Below are positions 1-7,219 of a stretch of 8,992 nucleotides of DNA, piece by piece. This DNA comes from Verrucomicrobiales bacterium. Its GTDB lineage: Bacteria; Verrucomicrobiota; Verrucomicrobiia; Verrucomicrobiales; Verrucomicrobiaceae. The notes beneath the pieces were generated by a model. That model did no database searches and was not told where the DNA came from. It saw nothing but the letters and a program-made list of their open reading frames with translations. Position 1 is the first letter of the stretch; each line of letters starts with the position of its first letter. The position numbers were made by a program, and so were the translations under genes. Location of the stretch: NCBI GenBank assembly GCA_003453085.1, contig DMMK01000144.1, positions 1 through 8,992 of the forward strand, given 5' to 3'.

Positions 1-79
1 GCTTGGGCATGGTCGGGAAGGGGGTAAAGGAAGGGAAGGCAGGTGTGGGCAGCGGGTAAGGATGAGCCGGAGATTTGCC

Positions 80-1534
80 TTATTGTGGAATGGAGTTTCT
101 CAATACCCAGGTATCCTTCGAGCCCCCTCCCTGAGAGCTGTTGACGACCAAAGAACCTTTCTTCAAAGCCACGCGAGTTAGCCCGCCGGGCGTGACGATG
201 ATCTTTTCCCCATAAAGAATGTAAGGGCGCAGGTCAATGTGGCGACCTTCGAACTGGTCCCCCGTCCAGGTGGGGTGGCGGCTGAGGGAGATGGGGTCCT
301 GCGCGATGAAGTTGCGCGGGTTTTCCTCGATCATTTTGCGGAACTCTTCGATCTCGGCTTTCGAGGCCCAGGGGCCCATGAGCATGCCGTAACCGCCGGC
401 TTCATTGGCGGACTTGACGACGAGTTTGTCCAGATTGGCCAGGATGTGGGCGCAGTCTTTGGGCTCGGAGGCCAGGTAGGTATCCACGTTCGGTAGGATG
501 GGCTCCTCACCGAGGTAGTACTTGATCATGTGAGGGACAAAGTAATAGACGACTTTGTCATCGGCGACGCCGGTGCCGATGCTGTTGGCGAGGCTGACAT
601 TGCCTGCGCGGTAGGCATTGACGAGGCCGGGGACACCGAGCAGTGAATCGGCGCGGAACACGGAAGGATCCAGGAAGTCATCATCAATGCGGCGGTAGAT
701 CACATCCACCTTCACCAGGCCGGCGGTGGTGCGCATGTACACTTTGAAATCACGGACGACGAGGTCGCGGCCCTCGACAATCGGGATGCCCATCTGGCGG
801 GCGAGGAAGGCATGCTCAAAGTAGGCGCTGTTAAAGACGCCGGGGGTCAGCAGCACGCAGTTGGGCGCGTCATTGGCCTTGAAATTGGCCGGGGCGCAAT
901 ACTGCATCACCTTCAGAAGTTCAGCTGGGTAATTGCTGACGGAGTGAACGCCGCTGGCCTTGAAGAGCTCAGGGAAAGTGCGCTTCAGGGCCGCGCGGTT
1001 TTCCAGCATGTAACTGGCCCCGGAAGGGCAGCGGAGGTTGTCTTCCAGGACGAGGTAACGGCCGTCCTTGTCGCGAATGAGGTCGGTGCCGCAAATGTGG
1101 ACGTAGATGTCCTTGGGCACCTCGATGTGCATGAACTCCCGGCGGAAGTGTTTGGCACTCAGCACATACTGGGGCGGGATGACGCGGTCCTTGATGATCT
1201 TTTGCTCATGGTAGATGTCATGCAGGAAAAGGTTCAGGGCGGTGATGCGCTGGATGAGGCCTTTTTCGACAATCTCCCACTCCTCTGCCGCGATGACGCG
1301 TGGGACACAATCGAAGGGGAAGATGCGCTCCGTGCCCTGGGAGTCGCTGTAAACGGTGAAGGTGACCCCACCCCGCATGAAGGAGGCCTCGACCGCGGCC
1401 TGCTTGTTGCGGAATTCGTTGGGTTCCACATCATTGAGCGCCGCAGCGACGCTGCGGTAGTGGGGGCGGGTGGTGCCGTCGGCGGTGAACATCTCATCGA
1501 AGAAGTTCTCCGGCTGGTAGTTGTCGAAAAGCAT
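80..1534 (-). CDS. Circularly permuted ATP-grasp type 2 protein (former DUF404/DUF407)
   Basis: A 484-residue cytoplasmic protein with no signal peptide or membrane segment. It matches the circularly permuted ATP-grasp type 2 family in the usual order. A conserved block with [19 protein letters not shown] lies at residues 162-180. A glycine-rich nucleotide-binding segment, [15 protein letters not shown], is at 374-388. The very conserved C-terminal block is at about 434-478 and includes [29 protein letters not shown] and [11 protein letters not shown]. Length is normal for the family. ATP-grasp enzymes join a carboxylate to an amine or thiol through an acyl-phosphate; the substrate of this family is not established. 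Members usually sit beside an alpha-E (DUF403) protein and a transglutaminase-like protein. Neither is visible here, but the downstream side is cut by the window edge. The ATG at 1534 has only a weak purine stretch (AAGG) about 11 bases upstream. The NHL gene precedes it by 69 bp in the same direction with no terminator seen between, so co-transcription is possible. Confidence 0.93.
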   Translation of the reverse strand: MLFDNYQPENFFDEMFTADGTTRPHYRSVAAALNDVEPNEFRNKQAAVEASFMRGGVTFTVYSDSQGTERIFPFDCVPRVIAAEEWEIVEKGLIQRITALNLFLHDIYHEQKIIKDRVIPPQYVLSAKHFRREFMHIEVPKDIYVHICGTDLIRDKDGRYLVLEDNLRCPSGASYMLENRAALKRTFPELFKASGVHSVSNYPAELLKVMQYCAPANFKANDAPNCVLLTPGVFNSAYFEHAFLARQMGIPIVEGRDLVVRDFKVYMRTTAGLVKVDVIYRRIDDDFLDPSVFRADSLLGVPGLVNAYRAGNVSLANSIGTGVADDKVVYYFVPHMIKYYLGEEPILPNVDTYLASEPKDCAHILANLDKLVVKSANEAGGYGMLMGPWASKAEIEEFRKMIEENPRNFIAQDPISLSRHPTWTGDQFEGRHIDLRPYILYGEKIIVTPGGLTRVALKKGSLVVNSSQGGGSKDTWVLRNSIPQ

Positions 1535-1603
1535 GGTGGTTGTAGCCTTGTTGGTTGGCTGGTGAGGTAAATTAGCAATTCTGAGGCCAAGATTGCGAAC
1601 ACG

Positions 1604-2617
1604 TCAGCGGACGTGCTGCAGTTTCAGCAAAGGGGCGGCTGGGGAGGCAAATTGGGCCACGTAAAGATTGCCCTCCGCATCGGCGGCGACGGCGTGGGGA
1701 TGGATGAAGGTGCGGGCATCGCTTTTCAGCGGTTGCAGCACACCTTTTTCAAGGATGGCGGCAGGGGCTCCGACATTCGAGACGATGCGGAACTGGGCAT
1801 CGAGGATGCTGATGAAGCCGGGTGAGTCACGATTCTGCGGCCATTGGTCGCCCAGATGCGGCATGAGGTAGTGGCCCTGCCAAGCGACGAGGTCGCGGGG
1901 ATTGCCACCGGGGAAGGCGAACTTGTCCACAAACTGGCCGTCGAGAGTGAAGCGTTTGATTTCCTGGCGGTCGCTCATGGCGATGATGATCCGGGGGCTG
2001 GCGGCATCGCTGAGATCCAGAAGGCCTCCATGCGGGCCCCAGTGGAGGAGCTGGTTTTCACCTTTGCCCAGATCGCCTCCCCAGGATTTGAGGAGTTGGC
2101 CAGTGGCGTCGTAGTGGTGGACGTAGTCTTTGCCGTAGCCATCAAGCACCCAGAAATCGCCTCGGGGGTGATGCAGGGTTTTGGAGGGACGATACTCAGT
2201 GGCCTTGCTGTAAAGGCCGCTTTTCTCCGGCCAGGGATAGCGGGCCAGTTCGGTGCCATCGAGGGTGAGTTTGCGTACCTCGTGGAGGACAGTATCGGTG
2301 ATGTAGAGGACTTCGGCAGCACCTTCTTGGATGAGGCTCATGCCGTGGGCACCTGGCATGCGGGCGGTCCACTGGCCCAAAAGATCGCCTGTCTTGGGAT
2401 CGAGGATGAGGATGTTGTTCTTCGGTTCATCCGTGAGCACGAAGAGGCGGCCCTGAGAGTCAAAAGCCAGGGCATGGCCGTTTTTGATCGGGGTTGCGGT
2501 AAGGGCGGCCTGGGCCCAGCCTTTGATCAGGCGATATTGAAACGGCTTCTGTCCCAGCAGCTCGTCTGCTTGGGCGTTGCCCAAAAGGCACAGGGCCAGG
2601 ATCAATATTCGAAGCAT
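1604..2617 (-). CDS. Secreted NHL-repeat / six-bladed beta-propeller protein
   Basis: A 337-residue exported protein. Residues 1-17 form a signal peptide (MLRILILALCLLGNAQA, cleavage likely after A17). The Cys at position 10 is preceded by AL and does not fit a lipobox, so I do not call it a lipoprotein. The rest consists of repeated propeller-blade segments ending in patterns such as GHALAFDSQGRLFVLTDE (47-64), GAAEVLYITDTVLHEVRKLTL (split over 99-119), GDFWVLDGYGKDYVHHYD (153-170) and HPHAVAADAEGNLYVAQF (306-323). Histidines recur at blade starts (H48, H91, H149, H196, H307, H309). This resembles NHL proteins related to peptidylglycine alpha-amidating lyase, where such histidines bind metal; enzymatic activity here is unproven. 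A binding or scaffold role is equally possible. The ATG at 2617 is chosen because it begins the signal peptide. There is no usable Shine-Dalgarno (GAGG lies only one base from ATG), and a TATGAT box lies just upstream. Confidence 0.88.
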   Translation of the reverse strand: MLRILILALCLLGNAQADELLGQKPFQYRLIKGWAQAALTATPIKNGHALAFDSQGRLFVLTDEPKNNILILDPKTGDLLGQWTARMPGAHGMSLIQEGAAEVLYITDTVLHEVRKLTLDGTELARYPWPEKSGLYSKATEYRPSKTLHHPRGDFWVLDGYGKDYVHHYDATGQLLKSWGGDLGKGENQLLHWGPHGGLLDLSDAASPRIIIAMSDRQEIKRFTLDGQFVDKFAFPGGNPRDLVAWQGHYLMPHLGDQWPQNRDSPGFISILDAQFRIVSNVGAPAAILEKGVLQPLKSDARTFIHPHAVAADAEGNLYVAQFASPAAPLLKLQHVR

Positions 2618-2627
2618 GCCTCAGGCA

Positions 2628-2657
2628 ATCATAAGAGGCTGGGGTAGGGAAGAGCAA
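2628..2657 (-). promoter_or_regulatory. Putative sigma70-like promoter for the NHL gene
   Basis: On the minus strand, TTGCTC (2657-2652) and TATGAT (2633-2628, five of six matches to TATAAT) are separated by 18 bases. A start about 7 bases past the -10 box would fall near 2621, only about 4 bases before the ATG at 2617. The transcript would then be almost leaderless, which fits the lack of a Shine-Dalgarno sequence. The -35 match is weak (three of six). This is a prediction from pattern only. Confidence 0.35.
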
Positions 2658-2782
2658 ATCGCTGGAGGCTGTGCGATTGATGCGTGGATGAGGTGGCTGA
2701 ATCGCATCGTGCTCTGTGCTAAAATCACGGTCCTAAACCGCACGAAGAAGCCATTTTTGCAAGGCTCTGAAGCTGGTGGTCT

Positions 2783-2799
2783 CAAGGCTTGGAGCCTTG
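2783..2799 (-). terminator. Short hairpin 3' of tRNA-Pro, possible terminator or processing signal
   Basis: A perfect 7-bp stem with a 3-base loop (CAAGGCT-CCA-AGCCTTG on the minus strand) begins five bases after the encoded CCA end of the tRNA. No U-tract follows it, so it is a poor classical rho-independent terminator. It may help define the tRNA 3' trailer. The rest of the 187-base gap between the NHL gene and the tRNA (2618-2804) shows only the putative NHL promoter and a 4-bp hairpin (CGGT/ACCG). Confidence 0.35.
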
Positions 2800-2804
2800 G
2801 AAAT

Positions 2805-2881
<77 letters not shown>

Positions 2882-2920
2882 ACCTTTTGGCAGGGCTTTG
2901 TGAGCCCGGCTGGGACGGGG

Positions 2921-2949
2921 ATACTGGCGTTTACCTTTTGCGTTTGCAA
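2921..2949 (-). promoter_or_regulatory. Putative promoter of tRNA-Pro
   Basis: On the minus strand, TTGCAA (2949-2944) and CAGTAT (2926-2921) are separated by exactly 17 bases. A transcription start near 2914 would leave a 5' leader of about 33 bases before the mature tRNA end at 2881, to be removed by RNase P. The spacing is ideal and both hexamers match the sigma70 consensus at four of six positions. Confidence 0.5.
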
Positions 2950-3057
2950 CTGAGATGTTGATTAAAACGGAGATTCTTTTCGATTCTTCAGAAGGCGGTT
3001 TGCTGCTTGTTCCGCGTTTTCCCTTGAGAAAAATCCTATCATCTTGGATGGTTGCCG

Positions 3058-4239
3058 ATGATGATTTTGCCGGAGCAAGACAAGACCGTGAGCTGGGGCC
3101 GAAAAGGTTCCCAAATGATTCTCACCCTGGCCTGTCTGGTCATTGTGCTCGCCGGGATGAAAGAGGCGGCTGGTGTGCTGGTGCCCATGGTCTATGCCTT
3201 CTTTCTGGCTGTGCTGAGCTTTCCTCTTCTGCGCTGGCTGACACGGCACCGCATTCCGGGGCCGGTGGCCTTGGTCATGACCTTGTTGGTGAACTTGGGC
3301 GTGCTGGCAGGTTTGATCACCCTGGCCGTGCGCCTGCTCATCAGCTTCAATGCCGACCTGCCACGCTACCTGCGTGGCATCCAGCGGTATCTGACGGATT
3401 TTGGTGTGTGGCTGGATGACAACGGCATCGAAGGGGCCAAGGAGATGATGGGCAGTCTGTTTGACTGGAATACCATCATTGGTTATGCCACGCAGCAGGA
3501 TGTGATGTCCCGCATCGGCGCGATGCTGGGAAGCACGTTTGGCACCCTGGCGACCGTCTTTGCAGGGCTGGTGATGATCCTCATCCTGATGATGTTTGTG
3601 CTGATGGAGGCCACCGGGACTCATCGCCGCATCGTGGCGGTACACATGGCAGGCGGGCCCGATTTCAGCGGCCTGATGCGCAGTGTGACGGACATCCAGA
3701 AGTATCTCGGGATCAAGACCCTGATCAGTGCCCTGACCGGGCTGCTGGCGGGTGCCTGGTGCTGGTTTTTTGATCTCCAGTATCCGTTGCTCTGGGCAAT
3801 TCTGGCTTTCATTTTTAACTACATCCCCGCCGTGGGAAGCTCGGCCGCCAGCATCCCGGCCATTGTGGAGGCCCTCGTCCAGCATGGCGGCGGGGCGGCC
3901 ATTGGCATTGCGCTGGGCTATGGCGGCATCAATTTCGCCCTGGATAACTTTGTGCAGCCGCAGCTTCTCGGAAACCGCTTTGGCATCTCCGCACTGGTGG
4001 TGGTGCTGTCAGTGATTTTCTGGGGCTGGCTCTGGGGGCCGATGGGCATGTTCCTGGCCGTGCCGCTGACGATGGTGATGAAGGTGCTGTTGGACAATAG
4101 CGAGGAATTTCGCTGGGTGTCCGTGGCGATGTCCCAGAAGAAGGTCCGGCGTGGAGAGGTGGAGGTGGTGGGCTACGACCTCGATGAAAATGAGATCGTC
4201 GGCGGAGGTGCCAGCACGGAGAATCCGCAGCACGACTAG
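3058..4239 (+). CDS. AI-2E family transporter (TqsA/PerM-like integral membrane protein)
   Basis: A polytopic inner-membrane protein of about 393 residues (395 if the upstream TTG at 3052 is used). Hydrophobic segments, numbered from 3052, lie near 22-40, 42-60, 72-97, 163-186, 222-240, 245-260, 280-297 and 313-345. This gives about eight membrane spans with a hydrophilic loop at about 100-160, as usual for the family. Family signatures are FNYIPAVGSSAASIPAIV (255-272), DNFVQPQLLGNRFG (298-311) and FWGWLWGPMGMFLAVPLT (323-340). The family is named for autoinducer-2 export by TqsA, but many members carry other substrates or act as Na+/H+ antiporters. The substrate cannot be read from the sequence. 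The start is uncertain: TTG 3052, ATG 3058 and ATG 3061 are in frame. I prefer ATG 3058, with a weak GGA about 9 bases upstream. Its stop lies 5 bp from the stop of the convergent esterase gene. Confidence 0.92.
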   Translation: MMILPEQDKTVSWGRKGSQMILTLACLVIVLAGMKEAAGVLVPMVYAFFLAVLSFPLLRWLTRHRIPGPVALVMTLLVNLGVLAGLITLAVRLLISFNADLPRYLRGIQRYLTDFGVWLDDNGIEGAKEMMGSLFDWNTIIGYATQQDVMSRIGAMLGSTFGTLATVFAGLVMILILMMFVLMEATGTHRRIVAVHMAGGPDFSGLMRSVTDIQKYLGIKTLISALTGLLAGAWCWFFDLQYPLLWAILAFIFNYIPAVGSSAASIPAIVEALVQHGGGAAIGIALGYGGINFALDNFVQPQLLGNRFGISALVVVLSVIFWGWLWGPMGMFLAVPLTMVMKVLLDNSEEFRWVSVAMSQKKVRRGEVEVVGYDLDENEIVGGGASTENPQHD

Positions 4240-4244
4240 CCGCC

Positions 4245-5102
4245 TTATTTGCGCCAGAGCCACTTCATGGCCTCAGGAAAGAGAGAGGCACCATGCTTGC
4301 TGTTATGCTGGCCATCGCCGAATTCAAAGTGGTGGTCGTAGCCCATGAAGGTGAGGGCCTTGTCCATTTGCTGATTGGCCAGCGGCCAGTTGCCAAAGGG
4401 ATTGTCCAGGTCGTTGGCACCGTCCTGCAGGTAGATGCGCAGGGGTTTGCGCTCGGTGATGCGGATGAGGTAAGGGTAAACATGACCACCGGCGAGATCC
4501 ACATAACTGCCAATGGTGGAGAAGACTTTGCGGAACTTGTCCGGCCTCTCCCAGGCGACGGTGAAGGCGCAGATGGCCCCGCTGCTGGCTCCGGCGATGG
4601 CCCAGCCTTCGGGGTTGTCGGTGAGGCGGTAGTCCTTGGTCACCTGCGGGATGATCTCTTCCAGCAGAAAGGTGGCGTAGGTGCTGCCTAACGCATTGTA
4701 TTCCTTGCTGCGGTTGTTGTTTTTCCAGGCGCTGGCAGGCTTGGGGCTGGTGACCGCATGCCCAGGGTTGATGAAGATGGCGAGGGTGGGGGCCAAGTCA
4801 CCGCTGGCGATGAGGTTGTCAAAAACCGTGGGCACCCGCCATGCACCTTTCAGGCCGACATAATCATGGCCGTCCTGGAAGACCATCAGGTTGGCCGGCT
4901 GCTCCGCCTTGTATTGGGCGGGGACATAGAGCCACCAATCGCGCACGGTCCCGGCATAGATCTTTGATTCATGCGCAGGCATGGCGATGACACGGCCTTT
5001 GGGCACATCGGCCTTCTCCTGGGAGAGGGCGGTCAGTTTGTAGTCATCAATGGCGTGGGCGGAGGAGCAAAGCAGGACGAGCAGGCTGGCAATCAGGCGC
5101 AT
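4245..5102 (-). CDS. Secreted alpha/beta-hydrolase esterase (esterase D / enterochelin-esterase-like, CE1-type)
   Basis: A 285-residue exported hydrolase. Residues 1-17 (MRLIASLLVLLCSSAHA) form a signal peptide. WWLYVPAQYK (56-65) and NLMVFQDGHDYVG (71-83) are the typical first strands of the family and contribute to the oxyanion region. GASSG at 171-175 is the nucleophile elbow, with S173 as the catalytic serine. YLQDGANDLDNPFGNW (224-239) should carry the catalytic Asp (D231 or D233). GDGQHNSKHG (262-271) should carry the catalytic His (H266 or H270), followed by FPEAMKWLW near the C-terminus. The PF00756 family includes enterochelin esterases, feruloyl/acetyl xylan esterases and sugar-ester hydrolases. 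Similar proteins often occur beside sugar-oxidising or lactonase genes, so a sugar or plant-cell-wall ester is a reasonable guess, not a demonstration. It starts 45 bp after the copper-protein gene in the same direction. The ATG at 5102 has no Shine-Dalgarno, only a pyrimidine-rich leader. Confidence 0.88.
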   Translation of the reverse strand: MRLIASLLVLLCSSAHAIDDYKLTALSQEKADVPKGRVIAMPAHESKIYAGTVRDWWLYVPAQYKAEQPANLMVFQDGHDYVGLKGAWRVPTVFDNLIASGDLAPTLAIFINPGHAVTSPKPASAWKNNNRSKEYNALGSTYATFLLEEIIPQVTKDYRLTDNPEGWAIAGASSGAICAFTVAWERPDKFRKVFSTIGSYVDLAGGHVYPYLIRITERKPLRIYLQDGANDLDNPFGNWPLANQQMDKALTFMGYDHHFEFGDGQHNSKHGASLFPEAMKWLWRK

Positions 5103-5138
5103 GAGAGAATGAGAAGCAAAGGATGGGACAAGAGGATC

Positions 5139-5145
5139 GGGGGGG
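5139..5145. repeat. G7 homopolymer between the copper-protein and esterase genes
   Basis: Seven consecutive G lie two bases past the stop codon of the copper-protein gene, inside the 45-bp gap before the esterase. The run is non-coding, so length slippage would not change either protein. No terminator is seen in this gap, which is compatible with co-transcription of the two genes. Confidence 0.6.
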
Positions 5146-5147
5146 CA

Positions 5148-5729
5148 CTACTTCACTTCCTTTGCCGCTTGTTCGCCTAACTGCAAGGTGGGAACGGTGG
5201 CCTCATCACTGACGATGAGACTGACCCAGTGACCTGCCACGGCATGGGCTGGGAAACCGCAAGCGAGGGCAAATTCACCGGCCTCGTCAGGTACGAAGCT
5301 GAAGTCGGCCTTGCCCATGGTCATGCCAGTAAGGTGTTTCGGCGAGGCCCCGCCTTCAAAATAGGGCTCAGGTACCTGCAGCTTTTTGGTTTCGCCTTTT
5401 TCAATGACGATGGCGCTGTGTGGGATGGGGCTGGGATTGATGAAAGTGACGTGGACGCGCCAGCCGGTGGGGATGGTGAGCACGGCCTTGCCATGGGAGT
5501 AGCCGTTGAAATTCATGCCGTAATTGGCGGCATTGAAGGTGGCGACGAGGGTGACTTTGACGCTCTTGGGGCCTTCGCCGGGTTTGAGAAGATCCTCGGA
5601 TGTGATGCCTGCAAACAGCTCCTTTTTAAGACCTGGAATTTCCGTGCTGTGGTCATGGGCCGGAGGCGGAGTCTGAGCCAGGGAAAGCGTGGCAAAACCA
5701 ACGAGAGGGAGAAGGAGGCTGCGAAACAT
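5148..5729 (-). CDS. Sulfocyanin-like blue copper (cupredoxin) protein, exported
   Basis: A 193-residue protein with a signal peptide (MFRSLLLPLVGFATLSLA, cleavage near 18) and a single cupredoxin domain from about 56 to 176. NYGMNFNGYSHGKAVLTIP (69-87) followed by PIPHSAIVIEK (101-111) is the sulfocyanin-type pattern. The second half carries DEAGEFALACGFPAHAVAGHW (split as 148-157 and 158-168). Expected type-1 copper ligands are H104, C157 and H162 in the order H...C-x4-H. The fourth, axial position, Met in rusticyanin-type C-x4-H-x4-M, is H167 here, and no Met occurs after residue 138. Cupredoxins carry single electrons between periplasmic or membrane redox partners. The neighbour upstream is a soluble sugar dehydrogenase and the neighbour downstream an esterase, both exported. 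The ATG at 5729 is the only start that keeps the signal peptide. It has no Shine-Dalgarno, only the pyrimidine tract CTTCCCTCTCCTCTTCC directly before it. Confidence 0.87.
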   Translation of the reverse strand: MFRSLLLPLVGFATLSLAQTPPPAHDHSTEIPGLKKELFAGITSEDLLKPGEGPKSVKVTLVATFNAANYGMNFNGYSHGKAVLTIPTGWRVHVTFINPSPIPHSAIVIEKGETKKLQVPEPYFEGGASPKHLTGMTMGKADFSFVPDEAGEFALACGFPAHAVAGHWVSLIVSDEATVPTLQLGEQAAKEVK

Positions 5730-5749
5730 GGAAGAGGAGAGGGAAGATG

Positions 5750-5786
5750 AAAAACACGGAGAAGCACTGCTCCTCCGTGTGTTTTT
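5750..5786 (-). terminator. Rho-independent terminator after the sugar dehydrogenase gene
   Basis: An 8-bp perfect stem (ACACGGAG at 5754-5761 with CTCCGTGT at 5773-5780) is extended inside by three more pairs (AGC/GCT) after one mismatch, closing on a 3-base loop. On the minus strand it runs into a T-tract (5753-5750). On the plus strand it is followed by G and five T (5782-5786), so it could act in both directions. It sits 22 bases after the dehydrogenase stop codon and about 20 bases before the copper-protein ATG. Confidence 0.75.
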
Positions 5787-5807
5787 GAGGGTTGAAAACT
5801 GAGTGCC

Positions 5808-7178
5808 TTATTTGGCCGCGACAGGGGCGGTGACGGCATCTTTGCCCACTTTTTGAGTGGGGACAATCTTCCAGAGGGCACCGCGCTCGCTGGTGTAGGG
5901 GTCCACAGGGCCGCCGTAGTTGGCGGTGGCGTGAGTGAGGTAGATAGCACCATCCGGGCCCGTGCCGCTGCCGGTGGGGCGGATGCCATCGGCGAGGTCC
6001 AGCATCTCCTGCATCTGCCATTTGCCGTCCACCTGCTTCATGCCCCAGACCTTGCCGCTGCCCCAGTCGGCGGAGAAGTAGGTGCCTTCCAGTTCAGGAT
6101 ACTCGGTGCCGCGATAGATGCCGAGATTGATGACGCAGATGCCCTGGTCCACATGGCTGTATTCTGCGATGGGCTGCACGCCCACCTTGGGATAGTTCTC
6201 AGGATCCACGGCGGTCTCGGTGCCATCCGGATTCTTCTTCACGATCATGGGGAAGGGGTGGCTGCCGCACATGAACTTCCAGCCGTAGTTTTCACCACCT
6301 TTGCTGCTGGCCGGCTGCATGTTGATCTCTTCCCAGTGATTCTGGCCGATGTCGGCGATGTACATGTCGCCGGTTTTGGAATCAAAGCTGAAGGTCCAGG
6401 GATTGCGCAGACCGTAAGACCAGATTTCAGGCTTGGCCTTGGGGCGGACTTTCGAGAAGGCCTCTTCGCTGACACCAAAGAGGGTCATCTGCTGCAAAGG
6501 CGTGATGAAAGGATTGTCCTTGGGGATGTCGTAGGCGCGGTCGGCGCTGGATTTGTTGACGTCAATGCGCAGCATCTTGCCTAACCAAGTGTGCAGATCC
6601 TGGCCGGCATTGATGACATCGCCCTCCCAGCCGCCGTCGCCCACGCCGATGTAAAGATAGCCGTCAGGACCAAAGGCGATCTGGCCGCCGTGGTGGTTGC
6701 AGTATGGAAAATCGATCTGCATGATCACCTTCGCGCTTTCAGGATCCAGGCGATCTGGGTTGCCCTTGGAGACGGTAAACTCGGTCACCAAGGTGGCACC
6801 GTTGAACCACAGGTCGGCATAGGCCACATAGACTTTGCCATTGCTCTTGAAGTCCGGGTGGAAGGCCATGCTGAACATGCCTAACTCCAAGAATGACGAG
6901 ATGGTTTTGTCCTTGAGGTCCAGGAAGGGGCGCTTCGTCTTCTTGCCGTCCTTGATGATCTGGATGACGCCTGGGCGCTCCACCACAAAGATGCGGCCAG
7001 TGCCGTCATTGGGGGCGGCCACGCTGACCGGGTCCACCAGATCATCGGCCACTTTGACCAGGCTGATGGCGACATTGCCTGGCAGTTTGCCTCCGGGCTG
7101 GGCAGGTTTGGTTTCAGCGGCAAAGGTGGGGCCAGTGAGAAGCGCGAGCAGGGTCAGCAGGGCAGGTTTGATTTTCAT
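5808..7178 (-). CDS. PQQ-dependent soluble sugar dehydrogenase (GSDH / aldose sugar dehydrogenase family), exported
   Basis: A 456-residue protein with a signal peptide (MKIKPALLTLLALLTGPTFA, cleavage near 20). The six-bladed propeller of the soluble glucose/aldose dehydrogenase family follows. Signatures are VVERPGVIQIIKDGK (65-79), FHPDFKSNGKVYVAYAD (106-122), NHHGGQIAFGPDGYLYIGVG (161-180) with the catalytic-type His, DGGWEGDVINAGQ (181-193), YGLRNPWTFSFD (255-266) with the Arg expected near PQQ, DIGQNHWEEIN (276-286) and ENYGW (296-300). Members oxidise aldoses to lactones with PQQ and Ca2+; the sugar cannot be predicted. No PQQ biosynthesis gene is in the window, and some relatives bind other substrates or lack PQQ. 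The start at 7178 is chosen because it begins the signal peptide. The frame stays open upstream to 8975 only because the preceding synthetase is frameshifted. The leader before ATG is C/A-rich without Shine-Dalgarno. A strong terminator follows. Confidence 0.88.
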   Translation of the reverse strand: MKIKPALLTLLALLTGPTFAAETKPAQPGGKLPGNVAISLVKVADDLVDPVSVAAPNDGTGRIFVVERPGVIQIIKDGKKTKRPFLDLKDKTISSFLELGMFSMAFHPDFKSNGKVYVAYADLWFNGATLVTEFTVSKGNPDRLDPESAKVIMQIDFPYCNHHGGQIAFGPDGYLYIGVGDGGWEGDVINAGQDLHTWLGKMLRIDVNKSSADRAYDIPKDNPFITPLQQMTLFGVSEEAFSKVRPKAKPEIWSYGLRNPWTFSFDSKTGDMYIADIGQNHWEEINMQPASSKGGENYGWKFMCGSHPFPMIVKKNPDGTETAVDPENYPKVGVQPIAEYSHVDQGICVINLGIYRGTEYPELEGTYFSADWGSGKVWGMKQVDGKWQMQEMLDLADGIRPTGSGTGPDGAIYLTHATANYGGPVDPYTSERGALWKIVPTQKVGKDAVTAPVAAK

Positions 7179-7219
7179 GAGGCTTGGTTGGGCGTGTTGG
7201 TTGCCAGACGTAAACGCCG

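Noticed and set aside
1..79. A minus-strand ATG at positions 10-8 as the start of a downstream gene
   Set aside because: Only three codons are visible and no ribosome binding site precedes them. Positions 1-79 otherwise show no terminator or motif.
812..1570. Plus-strand open frame of 252 codons opposite the ATP-grasp gene
   Set aside because: It is the antisense shadow of a strongly conserved gene in GC-rich DNA, and its translation shows no recognisable family.
2587..2590. Cys10 of the NHL protein as a lipoprotein attachment site
   Set aside because: The residues before Cys are L-A-L, which do not fit the small-residue requirement at position -1 of a lipobox.
1844..2647. Plus-strand open frame of 267 codons opposite the NHL gene
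   Set aside because: The minus-strand frame has a signal peptide and repeated propeller blades; this one has neither and is an antisense shadow.
2962..3885. Minus-strand open frame of 307 codons opposite the transporter
   Set aside because: The His/Gln-rich, low-complexity translation is typical of the antisense of a membrane-protein gene. The plus strand has clear AI-2E signatures.
5853..6584. Plus-strand open frame of 243 codons opposite the dehydrogenase
   Set aside because: It is an Ala/Gly/Val-rich antisense shadow of a conserved enzyme, with no start signal or family match.
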